A DNA stretch of 64,000 nt from Pantoea cypripedii (GCF_002095535.1 NZ_MLJI01000002.1:133786-197785); one strand, 5' to 3'. Positions 52,481-61,645 are shown, counted from the stretch's first letter. The notes: generated from the letters alone by a model not told the origin. Made by a program: numbers and translations.

Positions 52481-53149
52481 ATGAACCTGAATTTTTTTCC
52501 TATTCTCGATCAACTGCCTTACCTGTTGGGCGGAGCCTGGATTAGCCTGCAACTGGCAGTGCTGGCCTTCGCCTTTGGTATGGTGATTGCGATGATTTGT
52601 ACCAGCATCCTGCGCTATGGTCCCAGGCTGGCAGGCAAATTCATTAACGCCTATGTGATTTTTGCCACCAATACTCCGCAGCTGGTGCAGATCTATTTTC
52701 TGTTTTTTGCGCTGCCAGAAGTCGGTATTTTGCTTTCGCCGTTTACGGCGGTGCTGATCGGCGCCACTTTTAACGCGGGTGCCTATTTGTGCGAAATCCA
52801 GCGCGCAGGTTTCGATTCTGTCCGCCGTATGGAAATTGAAGCCGCAGAAGTTCTGGGATTCTCGCGTATCCAAATCATCCGTTACGTCATCCTTCCGCAT
52901 GTGATCAAGGTGATGTTCCGCCCCCTCTCGAACCAGTTCATTGTTATGACTCTGGGTACCTCGATGGCCTCCATGTTTGGCGTCGAAGAACTCACCGGTC
53001 GCACCTATAACCTGAGTTCACAAACTTATTTGTCGGTGGAATCCTTCTCAGTGGCTGCCGTTATTTATATCGCTATCACCATTCTTGCCACCTTTGCCCT
53101 GGCCATTATGGGGCGGTTTCTGTTTCGAGCCAGGACGGGGGTATTTTAA
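52481..53149 (+). CDS. Amino acid ABC transporter permease
   Basis: 222 residues from the ATG at 52481; a TTG at 52466 is an alternative. Three to five membrane helices with an EAA loop EAAEVLGFSRIQIIRYVILPHVIKV near 125-149. Its stop TAA shares the A with the next ATG (TAATG at 53147-53151). Forms a heterodimeric channel with the following permease. Confidence 0.9.
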   Translation: MNLNFFPILDQLPYLLGGAWISLQLAVLAFAFGMVIAMICTSILRYGPRLAGKFINAYVIFATNTPQLVQIYFLFFALPEVGILLSPFTAVLIGATFNAGAYLCEIQRAGFDSVRRMEIEAAEVLGFSRIQIIRYVILPHVIKVMFRPLSNQFIVMTLGTSMASMFGVEELTGRTYNLSSQTYLSVESFSVAAVIYIAITILATFALAIMGRFLFRARTGVF

Positions 53150-53838
53150 TGAGCTACTTCGACTGGTCGGAAATTACCGGGCTGTTCTCGTACTACAACC
53201 TGTTGCTGTTATTACAGGGTCTGGGTATCACGCTGGCACTGTCGGCGTTTGGTTGCCTGATTGGTTTTCTGGCGGGCTTCGTGCTGGCAGTGGTGATCAA
53301 TACCAAAGCGGCGATGCTGTCACCACTGCGCGGGGTGGTACATGTCTACTTCTTTATTTTCCGGCGTATTCCTTTTCTGGTGACGTTATTTCTGGTGTTT
53401 TTTATCAGCCAGTATTCCGGACTGCGCTTTTCCACCTTCACCGTGGCGTTGATCAGCGTATGTATTATCGCCGCGGCTTACTTAGGGGAAATCATCCGCA
53501 GTGGTCTGGAATCCGTGCATCATAACCAGTGGGAAGCGGCGGTCACGCTGAATTTTTCCTATTTGCAGACACTGCGCTACGTGATCATTCCGCAGTCTCT
53601 GACGGTGGTGATCCCGCCAACCTTCAGCTTCTTTGTTATGTACATCAAAGACACGACGCTTGCCTCGCAGATTGGGGTGATGGAACTCACCTCCGCCAGC
53701 AAAATCCTTTCTGATAAAGGTTATTCGGCCACGCTGGTTTATGCCGTCGTCCTCATGCTTTATTTCATTGTGTCTTATCCGTTATCGCGTCTGGGTAAGC
53801 GTCTGGAGAGAAAAATTGCCACAGCTCGACATCATTAA
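53149..53838 (+). CDS. Amino acid ABC transporter permease
   Basis: 229 residues; the start overlaps the previous stop. Membrane helices and the EAA loop EAAVTLNFSYLQTLRYVIIPQ near 127-147, where the usual central Gly is Asn. Its 3' end overlaps the ATPase gene. Together these make a complete importer of the polar amino acid family. Confidence 0.9.
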   Translation: MSYFDWSEITGLFSYYNLLLLLQGLGITLALSAFGCLIGFLAGFVLAVVINTKAAMLSPLRGVVHVYFFIFRRIPFLVTLFLVFFISQYSGLRFSTFTVALISVCIIAAAYLGEIIRSGLESVHHNQWEAAVTLNFSYLQTLRYVIIPQSLTVVIPPTFSFFVMYIKDTTLASQIGVMELTSASKILSDKGYSATLVYAVVLMLYFIVSYPLSRLGKRLERKIATARHH

Positions 53839-54553
53839 ATTAAAAGCCGCCTATAACGACCAGCCCGTGCTGGAGAATGTCACTTTATCGGTGGAGAAGG
53901 GCGACATTGTCAGCCTGATCGGTCCTTCTGGTTCTGGCAAAAGTACCTTGTTGCGCGTGCTGATGGGATTGCTGCTACCGAAAGAGGGGCAGGTTTTGCT
54001 GGAAAACAGCGTGGTGGATTACACCAATAAAAATGAGTTACGTCAGCTGCGTGAGTCCATCGCGATTGTGTTTCAGCAGTACAACCTGTTCCAGAATATG
54101 ACCGTGCTGGAAAACGTGATGATCACGCCAACCAAAATTAAAGGCTGGTCGAAGAAGGAAGTGGAGCAGGATGCGCGTCGCCTGCTGGAACGGGTGGGGC
54201 TGTCACATCGCATCAATGCTTACCCGGATCAACTCTCCGGCGGCCAGCAGCAGCGAGTGGCGATTGCCCGAGCGCTGGCACTGAAGCCGACCATTCTGCT
54301 GCTGGATGAAGTGACAGCAGCACTCGACCCTGAGATGGTCAACGAGGTGTTGGATACCATCCGCGAACTGGCCTCTGAAGGGATCACCATGTTTATCGTT
54401 TCTCATGAGATGAGTTTTGTCCGTGAAGTGTCGTCGAAGGTGGTGTTTATGGCCGATGGACAGGTGGTGGAAACCGGTTCACCACAGCAGGTATTTGATG
54501 CTCCCATCCACGAGCGTACCCGCCAGTTTGTCAGCAAAATATTACGTCACTAA
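53816..54553 (+). CDS. Amino acid ABC transporter ATP-binding protein
   Basis: 245 residues from a TTG at 53816 with a GGAG site 8 nt upstream; no ATG is near the family start (LDIIKLKAAYN). Walker A GPSGSGKST near 35-43, Q-loop VFQQYNLFQNM, signature LSGGQQQR, Walker B TILLLDEVTAALDPE (the usual proline after DE is valine), H-loop VSHEMSF. GlnQ/ArtP group. It overlaps the permease gene by 23 nt. Confidence 0.92.
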   Translation: MPQLDIIKLKAAYNDQPVLENVTLSVEKGDIVSLIGPSGSGKSTLLRVLMGLLLPKEGQVLLENSVVDYTNKNELRQLRESIAIVFQQYNLFQNMTVLENVMITPTKIKGWSKKEVEQDARRLLERVGLSHRINAYPDQLSGGQQQRVAIARALALKPTILLLDEVTAALDPEMVNEVLDTIRELASEGITMFIVSHEMSFVREVSSKVVFMADGQVVETGSPQQVFDAPIHERTRQFVSKILRH

Positions 54554-54568
54554 CAGCAGGAATATTCT

Positions 54569-55795
54569 TTGAACAAGCATGTTTTCACCCAGATGAATCC
54601 CCCTCAGCGTCTGTTAATGGGACCCGGTCCGATCAATGCAGACCCTCGTGTATTGCGGGCGATGTCAGCACAACTTATTGGGCAATATGACCCGGCCATG
54701 ACGGCATACATGAACGAAGTCATGATGCTGTATCGTTCGGTGTTCCGCACCGCGAACCACTGGACCTTGCTGGTTGATGGCACTTCCCGTGCGGGCATTG
54801 AGGCGATTCTGGTGTCGGCCATTCGGCCAGGCGATAAAGTTCTGGTGCCGGTTTTTGGTCGCTTCGGGCATTTATTATGTGAAATCGCCCGTCGTTGCCA
54901 GGCGGAAGTTCACACCATTGAGACCCCCTGGGGGACGGTGTTTACACCAGATCAGATCGAAGATGCCATCAAACGCGTTCGACCAACCATGTTGTTAACC
55001 GTGCATGGTGATACCTCAACCACCATGCGACAACCACTGGAAGAATTAGGGGCAATTTGCCAACGTTATGGCGTACTTTTTTATACTGATGCCACCGCGA
55101 CTCTCGGCGGCAACCCTCTCGAAACCGATGCATGGGGCTTAGATGCAGTCTCCGCCGGGATGCAAAAATGCCTGGGCGGCTCCGCCGGAACATCGCCGGT
55201 TACGCTGAGTGAGCCGATGGCTGACTACATCCAGCGACGTCGTCACGTCGAAGAAGGCATACGCGATGACAGACATCATGATGGTGACGAACCCATCATC
55301 TCTTCTAATTATTTCGATCTCGCCATGATCATGGATTACTGGGGTAGTGAACGGCTTAACCACCATACCGAAGCGACATCAGCGCTGTATGGTGCGCGTG
55401 AGTGCGCCCGCCTGATTGTGCAGGAAGGCCTGGATGCGGGCATCGCCAGACATGCGCTGCACGGCGATGCGTTACGTGCCGGCGTTGAGGCGATGGGACT
55501 GGAGGTGTTCGGTGACCCTCAGCATAAGATGAATAATGTGCTGGGTATTAATATTCCTGACGGCCTGCATGACCAGCAAATCCGCGAATGTATGCTTAAC
55601 GATTTCGGCATCGAAATCGGCACCTCATTCGGTCCATTAAAAGGAAAAATGTGGCGTATCGGCACCATGGGCTACAACGCCCGTAAGGATTGCGTACTGC
55701 AAACCCTCGCAGCACTGGAAGCGACCATCAACCGATATGGCTATAAAACTGTGCAGGGAAAAGCCATGGAAGCTGCGTGGAATAGGTATTCCTGA
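54569..55795 (+). CDS. Class V aminotransferase, PucG/HpxJ-like (ureidoglycine-glyoxylate type)
   Basis: 408 residues from a TTG with AGGA 7 nt upstream; ATG at 54593 is the first methionine codon. PLP lysine in SAGMQKCLGGSAG (about 196-208). The blocks RLLMGPGPINADPRVL, SNYFDLAMIMDYWG, LNHHTEATSALYGAREC and GTSFGPLKGKMWRIGTMGYN are shared with the PucG/HpxJ group, which transfers the amino group of ureidoglycine to glyoxylate in purine breakdown. It follows the importer ATPase by 15 bp. No allantoate amidohydrolase or ureidoglycolate genes are present, so the natural amino donor here may differ. Confidence 0.88.
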   Translation: MNKHVFTQMNPPQRLLMGPGPINADPRVLRAMSAQLIGQYDPAMTAYMNEVMMLYRSVFRTANHWTLLVDGTSRAGIEAILVSAIRPGDKVLVPVFGRFGHLLCEIARRCQAEVHTIETPWGTVFTPDQIEDAIKRVRPTMLLTVHGDTSTTMRQPLEELGAICQRYGVLFYTDATATLGGNPLETDAWGLDAVSAGMQKCLGGSAGTSPVTLSEPMADYIQRRRHVEEGIRDDRHHDGDEPIISSNYFDLAMIMDYWGSERLNHHTEATSALYGARECARLIVQEGLDAGIARHALHGDALRAGVEAMGLEVFGDPQHKMNNVLGINIPDGLHDQQIRECMLNDFGIEIGTSFGPLKGKMWRIGTMGYNARKDCVLQTLAALEATINRYGYKTVQGKAMEAAWNRYS

Positions 55796-55876
55796 TTACA
55801 TAGCCAGGCTCAATGTTATCAGGCGTCGCTACGTGAAATCTGAGGAAAGAGCAGGGGAAAATCCTGCGGAATTTTG

Positions 55877-55952
55877 CCGTAGCGGCGCGATTTATCGCGC
55901 ATCGTCCAGCGATGACGAGGGAAAACCCGCGTGATAAATCACGCCGCTACGG
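55877..55952. repeat. REP-like inverted repeat element
   Basis: A left arm at 55877-55900 (core GTAGCGGCGCGATTTATCG) and a right arm at 55929-55952 (core GATAAATCACGCCGCTACGG) are complementary except for two positions. Each arm also has its own small palindrome. This is the composition of the REP/BIME-type intergenic repeats common in enterobacteria; it probably folds at the 3' end of the aminotransferase mRNA. Confidence 0.65.
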
Positions 55953-56066
55953 TCGAGGTGCGGTCCGGGGTGTGTGCGGATATCGTATTTAACATAATTT
56001 CTATTTAGCGAACTTTAATATCCGGTTGATTTTCATTGCTTTTATTGGAAAAAGAAATCATCACGT

Positions 56067-56135
56067 ATGATACTGAGTGCGCTGCTTGCTGCTGCCGGTT
56101 ACCTCATTTACGCGGTAAGCCTGGAAAATTGTTAA
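56067..56135 (+). CDS. Possible 22-residue membrane peptide, KdpF-like
   Basis: ATG at 56067 to TAA. The product is hydrophobic throughout with a terminal GYLIYAVSLE reminiscent of KdpF (GYLVYALINAE form), the small subunit of the Kdp potassium pump. GGAAAAAG lies about 14 nt upstream. No kdpABC genes are nearby, so it may be a remnant, a stand-alone regulator peptide, or chance. Low confidence. Confidence 0.3.
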   Translation: MILSALLAAAGYLIYAVSLENC

Positions 56136-56152
56136 TAGAGAAACAACGGATA

Positions 56153-57046
56153 ATGAGTTCAACGATCTATACCGCGCATTTAAAAGCGCCAGACCCTCGG
56201 GTTTATAAGTTGGGAGCCTGTGAAAACAGCAGTGATGTTGCCCGTCAATTGATTGAAGCATTCAGCACTCACCAGCCAGAAAGGGAATATTTGGCGACGG
56301 CACTGGGGCAAGCATCAGTGTTTGCTTACATGATGACCGGCCAAAGCGCCATGGCACTGCTCGAACGCGAAATGACCCGTTTTGAAAGCGTGCCTTACCG
56401 TAAGCTGCTCGGCAGCCCGCCATTCGCTATCAGGGTAGCGATTTGTGCACCGGTTTCTGCCTGTGTGTATGTGCAGCGGGCAAATCCATTGCCACACATT
56501 ACGTTGCAGCAGCTTAGTAAGGTATTTACGCGTGGCAATTCGGCGGGAGATTACTCCTCATGGGCTCAGCTGAATGTCGCTAATGCTGGCAGCCTTTACC
56601 CACTGCGTTTGCCCGATATCGCGCCACTCAACATATTCATGAGTCAGCATCACTTTAACCAGCGTCAGCCGGGTTGGAGTGGTGAATATGTCAGCACTAC
56701 CGATGAGCTGCTCGAAAAACTGGCCAGCATGCCCACGGCGATTGGCATTGCTGAAGCGGGCCGTGAAAATTCACATATCCGCGCGCTGCCAATCTCTGAC
56801 GAAGAGGGTCAGGTTTATGACGCAAGCCTGCATAATATGCAAAGCGGTGACTATCCCCTTACCCGCTATCTGCACCTTTATCTGCCAAAAAATCGGCACG
56901 GGATTATCAGCCAGCCGCTGATCGATTTTGCCAGTTTTGTGCTGTCAGCTACGGGACAACAAATCATCAACACACAGTCTCGCTACGCGTCTCTTTCTGA
57001 CGATATGGTCAACCACCAGTCCAACCTTTTGGCTAATTGCTTATGA
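56153..57046 (+). CDS. PstS-like periplasmic-binding fold protein without signal peptide (first of pair)
   Basis: 297 residues from the ATG at 56153; an open extension upstream to 56036 gives no signal peptide. PBP_like_2/PstS features include the segment VYVQRANPLPHITLQQLSKVFTRGNSAGDYSSWAQL, where PstS proteins have the phosphate-loop hinge, and the C-terminal FASFVLSATGQQIINTQSRYASL close to the PstS LSxEGQ-GY ending. The N-terminal third is divergent and lacks the typical phosphate-contact GSST. The stop overlaps the next start (ATGA), so the pair is made together. A cytoplasmic ligand sensor or a secreted/moonlighting protein are both conceivable. Confidence 0.7.
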   Translation: MSSTIYTAHLKAPDPRVYKLGACENSSDVARQLIEAFSTHQPEREYLATALGQASVFAYMMTGQSAMALLEREMTRFESVPYRKLLGSPPFAIRVAICAPVSACVYVQRANPLPHITLQQLSKVFTRGNSAGDYSSWAQLNVANAGSLYPLRLPDIAPLNIFMSQHHFNQRQPGWSGEYVSTTDELLEKLASMPTAIGIAEAGRENSHIRALPISDEEGQVYDASLHNMQSGDYPLTRYLHLYLPKNRHGIISQPLIDFASFVLSATGQQIINTQSRYASLSDDMVNHQSNLLANCL

Positions 57047-57963
57047 ATACTGCTAGTACAACGACAACGCTGCCGATTATTGGTAATGACGGCATGGATT
57101 CGCTGGTTACACCATGGTGCGAACTTTTTCAGCGCCAACATCCAGAAATTCTGTTCACCTGCACCATGGAAGGTTCCTCAACGGCGATTATGGCGCTGGC
57201 GGCTAATGCCAGCTGGGTTGCGCCCATCTCTCGTTCTCCCTGGCAGTATGAGCTGGATGCATTTTTGCAGGTGAAAGGCTATGCCCCAACCTGCATCCAT
57301 GTCGGCTATAACGGACATGGGCCGCGCGCGGATGCAAAAACCCCACCCGCTTTTTACGTTAATCAGCGTAACCCGCTGCAGGGGCTGACGATGGCACAGG
57401 TGCGTGCCCTTTTCGCCAGGGGAAATCCGCAGGGTGAGATCAGCATGTGGTCACAACTGGGTTTGCAGGAAGAATACCAGCATCGGCGCATTCATTTGTA
57501 TGGCCTGCACGACGACGGTAAATATGCAACGGCATTTCGTCATCTGCACCTGCAGGGCCTTCCTTATCCGCCACACTATGAGCCTCTGCCAGATCGTCAG
57601 GCAGTGCTGGAAGCGGTGGCGAATGACCCGTTTGGCATCGGCACAGTGGGATGGTTTAATGCCGCAGCCTTTGCAAAGCAGACAAGAATTGTGGCGCTGG
57701 CCGCTGATGACCGTATGGATTACATGCTGCCAGATTTAGCCAATGTTGGCCGGGGAAACTATCCGTTATCCAGTTATGTCTCGCTCTATTTTGATCTGCC
57801 GCCGGGTCAAAAGCTCAACCCTGAACTGAAGACGTGGCTGTCACTCACCCTCTCCTCAGAGGGACAAGCCATCGTTGCTGCCCAAACGAATAGTGCCGAA
57901 GGCTATATTCCACTGGAGCCGTCCATGCTGGACATTCAGCGTCAACGCCTCGCGCAATTTTAA
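57043..57963 (+). CDS. PstS-like periplasmic-binding fold protein without signal peptide (second of pair)
   Basis: 306 residues from the ATG at 57043 (TTG two codons earlier possible). It has the fuller PstS signature: IIGNDGMDSLVTPWCELFQRQHPEILFTC, EGSSTAIMAL in the phosphate-loop position, VNQRNPLQGLTMAQVRALFARG, and LSLTLSSEGQAIVAAQTN with the YIPL ending. No signal sequence precedes it. It overlaps the first gene by 4 nt. Both proteins share the same fold but only modest sequence identity, as expected of two subunits that form a complex or of ancient tandem duplication. Confidence 0.75.
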   Translation: MNTASTTTTLPIIGNDGMDSLVTPWCELFQRQHPEILFTCTMEGSSTAIMALAANASWVAPISRSPWQYELDAFLQVKGYAPTCIHVGYNGHGPRADAKTPPAFYVNQRNPLQGLTMAQVRALFARGNPQGEISMWSQLGLQEEYQHRRIHLYGLHDDGKYATAFRHLHLQGLPYPPHYEPLPDRQAVLEAVANDPFGIGTVGWFNAAAFAKQTRIVALAADDRMDYMLPDLANVGRGNYPLSSYVSLYFDLPPGQKLNPELKTWLSLTLSSEGQAIVAAQTNSAEGYIPLEPSMLDIQRQRLAQF

Positions 57964-58004
57964 CTTCGTCATGAGCTTCGTGATGGGTCCAAATAGATCA
58001 TGCC

Positions 58005-58132
58005 TCAATTAACAATCACCGCCGAGCCGGAGATCAAAACATTCACCAGTATGCCTGGTCTTAAATCAGCACGCGTCACCACTTTAACGGTTATGGTCTG
58101 AACACTGGCATTAATCAGCAGCGTCAGTGTTG
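58005..58132 (-). other. Out-of-frame 3' tail of the iron ABC ATPase
   Basis: If one T of the eight-T run (58133-58140, minus strand) is skipped, the ATPase frame continues to a stop at 58005 and yields a tail with LRPGILVNVLISGSAVIV, typical of the FbpC-type regulatory C-terminal domain. The combined product would be about 343 residues, the family length. Confidence 0.65.
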
Positions 58133-59037
58133 AAAAAAAACCCTGAAAAATCGATATGCATGATCGTTGCAACTGCATCACTTTGCCGGGCATGACAAGG
58201 TTCAATACGCAGTTGCTCAGGGCGTAGCATAACCGTGTGGCAGCCATCGGTGGGTGCATCAGGCACATCTATATCCCCCAAAGCCGTATACACCTTTGCG
58301 TCGCGAATTTGGCCTGGCAGAAGAATGGCGTCCCCCAGAAAGAGCGCCGTCTCCTGGTTAATTGGATTGGAATAGACCTCTATTGGCCGTCCAGTCTGAG
58401 CAAAACTGCCCTGACTGATAACAGCGATTTGAGTCGCAAAAGATAATGCCTCATTTTGGTCATGAGTCACTAATATTGAGGCCACTCCCGCTTCAGTTAA
58501 CAATTCGGCGGTGGCTTTGCGAGTAGCATTCCTTAACCCGGCATCGAGCGCCGAGAAGGGTTCATCCAACAGCATTAAAGCGGGTTTTTGTGCTAATGCC
58601 CTTGCCAGGGCAACGCGTTGTTGCTGGCCACCAGAAATTTCATGGGGCCAGCGTTTCGCCAGGCTCTGATCCAGAGCAACCAGCTCCATCAACGCATGAA
58701 CCTGCCGCTCTATTTCTTTTGACGTTCCTTTCAGCCCCCATGAGATATTTTTTGCGACGCTGAGATGTGGAAATAATGCACCTTCCTGTGGAACAAACCC
58801 TATTTTACGGTGATGAGGGGGAACAAAACTCTCTCCGGTGAATAGCGGCCTATCATTCAGTATGATCCTGCCACTGTCGGGTATTTCAAAGCCGGCAATA
58901 AGGCGAAGTAGCGTGGTTTTGCCAGAACCCGATGGGCCGACAATCGCTGTCCTGCTGCCAGAGGTAACACTTAAATTGATGTTATTTAAAACCTGAGCAG
59001 TGCCAAATTTTTTTGAAATATTTTCCAGCAATAACAT
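58111..59037 (-). CDS. fbpC: Ferric iron ABC transporter ATP-binding protein (FbpC/SfuC-like), apparently frameshifted at the 3' end
   Basis: 308 residues in the uninterrupted frame. Walker A GPSGSGKTT near 34-42, Q-loop, signature ISGGQQQR near 131, Walker B LMLLDEPFSALDAG, H-loop VTHDQNEALSFA, and the CUT2-type linker with RPIEVYSNPIN and the MLRPEQLRIEP block. It is the Fbp/Sfu/Afu importer ATPase. At GGG followed by TTTTTTTT (58133-58140) the frame ends soon after; the conserved C-terminus continues in another frame. A real frameshift, a sequencing error at a homopolymer or slippage are all possible; the core ATPase is intact. Confidence 0.85.
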   Translation of the reverse strand: MLLLENISKKFGTAQVLNNINLSVTSGSRTAIVGPSGSGKTTLLRLIAGFEIPDSGRIILNDRPLFTGESFVPPHHRKIGFVPQEGALFPHLSVAKNISWGLKGTSKEIERQVHALMELVALDQSLAKRWPHEISGGQQQRVALARALAQKPALMLLDEPFSALDAGLRNATRKATAELLTEAGVASILVTHDQNEALSFATQIAVISQGSFAQTGRPIEVYSNPINQETALFLGDAILLPGQIRDAKVYTALGDIDVPDAPTDGCHTVMLRPEQLRIEPCHARQSDAVATIMHIDFSGFFFNTDAAD

Positions 59038-59038
59038 C

Positions 59039-60610
59039 TCAATGTCCCATTAGCTTTTGCGAGTGAATATATAAAACCCCGGTAAGAGGCAAAGAAATTA
59101 ATACCATTAAGAGCGCATAGGGAGCCGCGGCCACATAGTCAATTTCACTGGTTAAAGACCAGAAACCCATCGCTAAGGTTCGTGTTCCAATGGGTGAAAG
59201 CAGCAGCGTTGCGGTAAGTTCAGTGCTGATGCCCAGAAAGACAAGTGCGGCAGCGGTGGTTGCCCCCGGCGCAGCCAGTCTCATCGTAATTTTAAACACC
59301 GCCATCGCAGGTGATGTGCCGAGACTCTGTGCGACCTGTTCAAGTTCGACTGGTGCCTGAGAGACCCCTGCTCTGAGATTGATCAGTGCGCGGGGTGCAA
59401 ACATCAGCAGCCAGGCCAGGAACAGCGTGATGTTGGTCTGATATACAGGCCGGGCATAATGGATAGTGACGGTCACCAGAGCAAGAGCAATCACAATCCC
59501 CGGCAAGGCGCTGGCAATGTAACTACAGTTCTCCAACAGGCGATAAAGACGAGCAGGATAGCGCACCACCAACCATGAAATGGGTATGGCAAACGCGGTA
59601 GTGATCATTGCACCCTGCAACGCCAGGGTAACGGTCTGACCCAGTGCACTCCATAACTCTGCGCTGATAAAATTATTGAGACCGCCAATCCATAGCCAGC
59701 GAGCGAGCGCCAATGTCGGTGTACCTAATGCCAGAGTGACCACCAGCGTGAAGCATGCTAATGCAAATAATCCTGAGAGCGGTGTCAGTTTTCGTTTGAG
59801 CTGTTTTCTGGCCGCCCCACTTCCTACCCGTGCATAGCGGGCTTTACCACGCGCCGCCGTTTCAACAACCATAACCATCAGGCAACATAGGGCGAGAACA
59901 CCGGCAAGCATGTTGGCCATCGGTCCGTTAAATGCCGATTGGTATTGATCATAAATAGCGGTTGTGAAGGTATCAAAGCGAATCATCACAAACAGACCAT
60001 ACTCAGCCAACAGGTGCAGTGTGACCAGCAAAGCTCCGCCACAGACTGGCAAGCGCAGCTGAGGCAGGATGATGCGAAAGAATATTTTCACCGGACTGGC
60101 GCCCAGTGATGCAGCGACATCCTCTAAACTGGGATCAAAACGCCTCAGCATTGCCGCGACAGGCATGTAGATAAACGGGAAGTAAGCGAGTACCGCGATA
60201 AATGTTGCCGCGAATAACCCATTCATTCCGGGAAAAAAAGTGACCCACGCATAGCTTTGCACAAAGGCAGGAATAGCCAGCGGTGCCACCATGAGAACCG
60301 ACCAGATACGGCGGCCCGGTAAATTGGTTTTCTCAGTTAACCACGCCAGAAGCGTACCCAGCACCACACAGGCGGGAACGGTGACGGTGATTAACCAAAA
60401 AGTATTAATCAGCAGTTCACCAACCCTGGGGCGGAAAATGAGCGCCTTAACGGTTTTCCATCCGGCGTCTATCCCTACGCTAATCACAAAACCTAAGGGT
60501 AATAGTGCCAGCAGTGCAATAACCATCGCCAGAACTGTCAATACCACATGGAATTTGGATGTGATTTTCATTCTGGTAAATTTACAACGGCTTGATGTTA
60601 AACCTGTCAT
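59039..60610 (-). CDS. fbpB: Ferric iron ABC transporter permease (FbpB/SfuB-like)
   Basis: 523 residues, about 12 hydrophobic segments in two repeats. Each half has an EAA-type loop ([24 protein letters not shown] near 155-178; [23 protein letters not shown] near 425-447). Fused homologue-dimer permease of the Fe3+ family. ATG codons at 60610 and 60571 are both possible; the latter fits the family start better, neither has a strong ribosome site. It abuts the ATPase gene. Confidence 0.9.
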   Translation of the reverse strand: MTGLTSSRCKFTRMKITSKFHVVLTVLAMVIALLALLPLGFVISVGIDAGWKTVKALIFRPRVGELLINTFWLITVTVPACVVLGTLLAWLTEKTNLPGRRIWSVLMVAPLAIPAFVQSYAWVTFFPGMNGLFAATFIAVLAYFPFIYMPVAAMLRRFDPSLEDVAASLGASPVKIFFRIILPQLRLPVCGGALLVTLHLLAEYGLFVMIRFDTFTTAIYDQYQSAFNGPMANMLAGVLALCCLMVMVVETAARGKARYARVGSGAARKQLKRKLTPLSGLFALACFTLVVTLALGTPTLALARWLWIGGLNNFISAELWSALGQTVTLALQGAMITTAFAIPISWLVVRYPARLYRLLENCSYIASALPGIVIALALVTVTIHYARPVYQTNITLFLAWLLMFAPRALINLRAGVSQAPVELEQVAQSLGTSPAMAVFKITMRLAAPGATTAAALVFLGISTELTATLLLSPIGTRTLAMGFWSLTSEIDYVAAAPYALLMVLISLPLTGVLYIHSQKLMGH

Positions 60611-60631
60611 CGGGCGCTCAAAATTTCACGG

Positions 60632-61645
60632 TTAAAGAAGTCCGGCTTCGATCATTAACTGACTCACTTTTTGGCTGTTGAGTGAAGCAGGATCAACTTT
60701 AGGGGCATTCAACTCGGATAATGGAACCAGTTTGGCATTTGATGCCAGTCCATCTCCCACTGCATACTCAAACGCATTGTTGGTTCGCAGCATTTCCTGG
60801 CCTTTTTTTCCGGTAATCCATTTAATAAATGATTGTGCTTGCTGCTGATGTTTACTTGAGGCTAATACGCCGCCGCCAGAAATGCTGACAAAGGCGCCGG
60901 GATCCTGATTTTTGAAATAATGAAGCGCAGTGTTTTTACTGTTTTCGCCGGTTTTAGCCTGGTCTACAAAGTAATAGTAATGGTAGATAATCCCACCATC
61001 GATCTGCCCAGCATTAATGGCTTTTAAAACAGTGCTGTTGCCTTTATAGGGTACAAAGTTGGTTTTCATTGCTTTGAGCCAGTCGAGCGTTGCGGCTTCA
61101 CCTTTCAATGAAAGCATGGCGCTGACAATGGCCTGGAAATCTGCGCCAGATGGAGATGCAGCCCAGCGCCCCTTCCACTCAGGTTTTGCCAGGTCCATCA
61201 TTGAGACAGGAAGTTGTGATTTGGTTATCCTGGCCGGGTTATAGGCAAATACCGTGCTACGCGCAGCGATGCCAATCCATTTGCCATGTGAAGGGCGATA
61301 TTGTGCCGGGACCTGTTTTAATGTTTCTGGGTCAAGGGGTGAAAACAGTTTAGCGTTATCCACCAGAGTCATGGCAGGTGAGTTTTCAGTCAGGAAAACA
61401 TCAGCAGGTGATTCCTTGCCCTCCTGAACGATTTGATTACCCAGTTCAGTATCTCCGCCATTGCGCACGGTGACCTTGATACCGGTTTCTTTGGTAAACT
61501 CATCCACCCATGACTTGGTCAGATTTTCATGCTGCGCATTATAAACCACAATACCGGTGTCATTTTCAGCAGCGCTGGCAGAGGAGAGAGAAATCAGGGA
61601 GGCAATGACAAGAGCGATCGAACTAAGTGGCAATAAACGATTCAT
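60632..61645 (-). CDS. fbpA: Ferric iron ABC transporter binding protein (FbpA/SfuA-like)
   Basis: 337 residues with a signal peptide ending in SASA. The Fe3+ coordination site is GIIYHYYYFVDQA near 205-217 (adjacent tyrosines), with GIVVYNAQHENL at the start (His/Glu metal ligands) and the fold block ADVFLTENSPAMTLVD. Binds Fe3+ with a bridging anion in the periplasm for the FbpBC importer downstream. The promoter carries a Fur-box-like site, so iron repression is likely. Confidence 0.9.
   Translation of the reverse strand: MNRLLPLSSIALVIASLISLSSASAAENDTGIVVYNAQHENLTKSWVDEFTKETGIKVTVRNGGDTELGNQIVQEGKESPADVFLTENSPAMTLVDNAKLFSPLDPETLKQVPAQYRPSHGKWIGIAARSTVFAYNPARITKSQLPVSMMDLAKPEWKGRWAASPSGADFQAIVSAMLSLKGEAATLDWLKAMKTNFVPYKGNSTVLKAINAGQIDGGIIYHYYYFVDQAKTGENSKNTALHYFKNQDPGAFVSISGGGVLASSKHQQQAQSFIKWITGKKGQEMLRTNNAFEYAVGDGLASNAKLVPLSELNAPKVDPASLNSQKVSQLMIEAGLL

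Larger units (their letters stand above)
55796..56152. other. Intergenic region with REP-like hairpin and a tiny open frame
   Basis: 357 bp between the aminotransferase and the first PstS-like gene. It holds the REP-like inverted repeat (55877-55952) and a 22-codon frame described separately. No other gene is supported. Confidence 0.5.
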
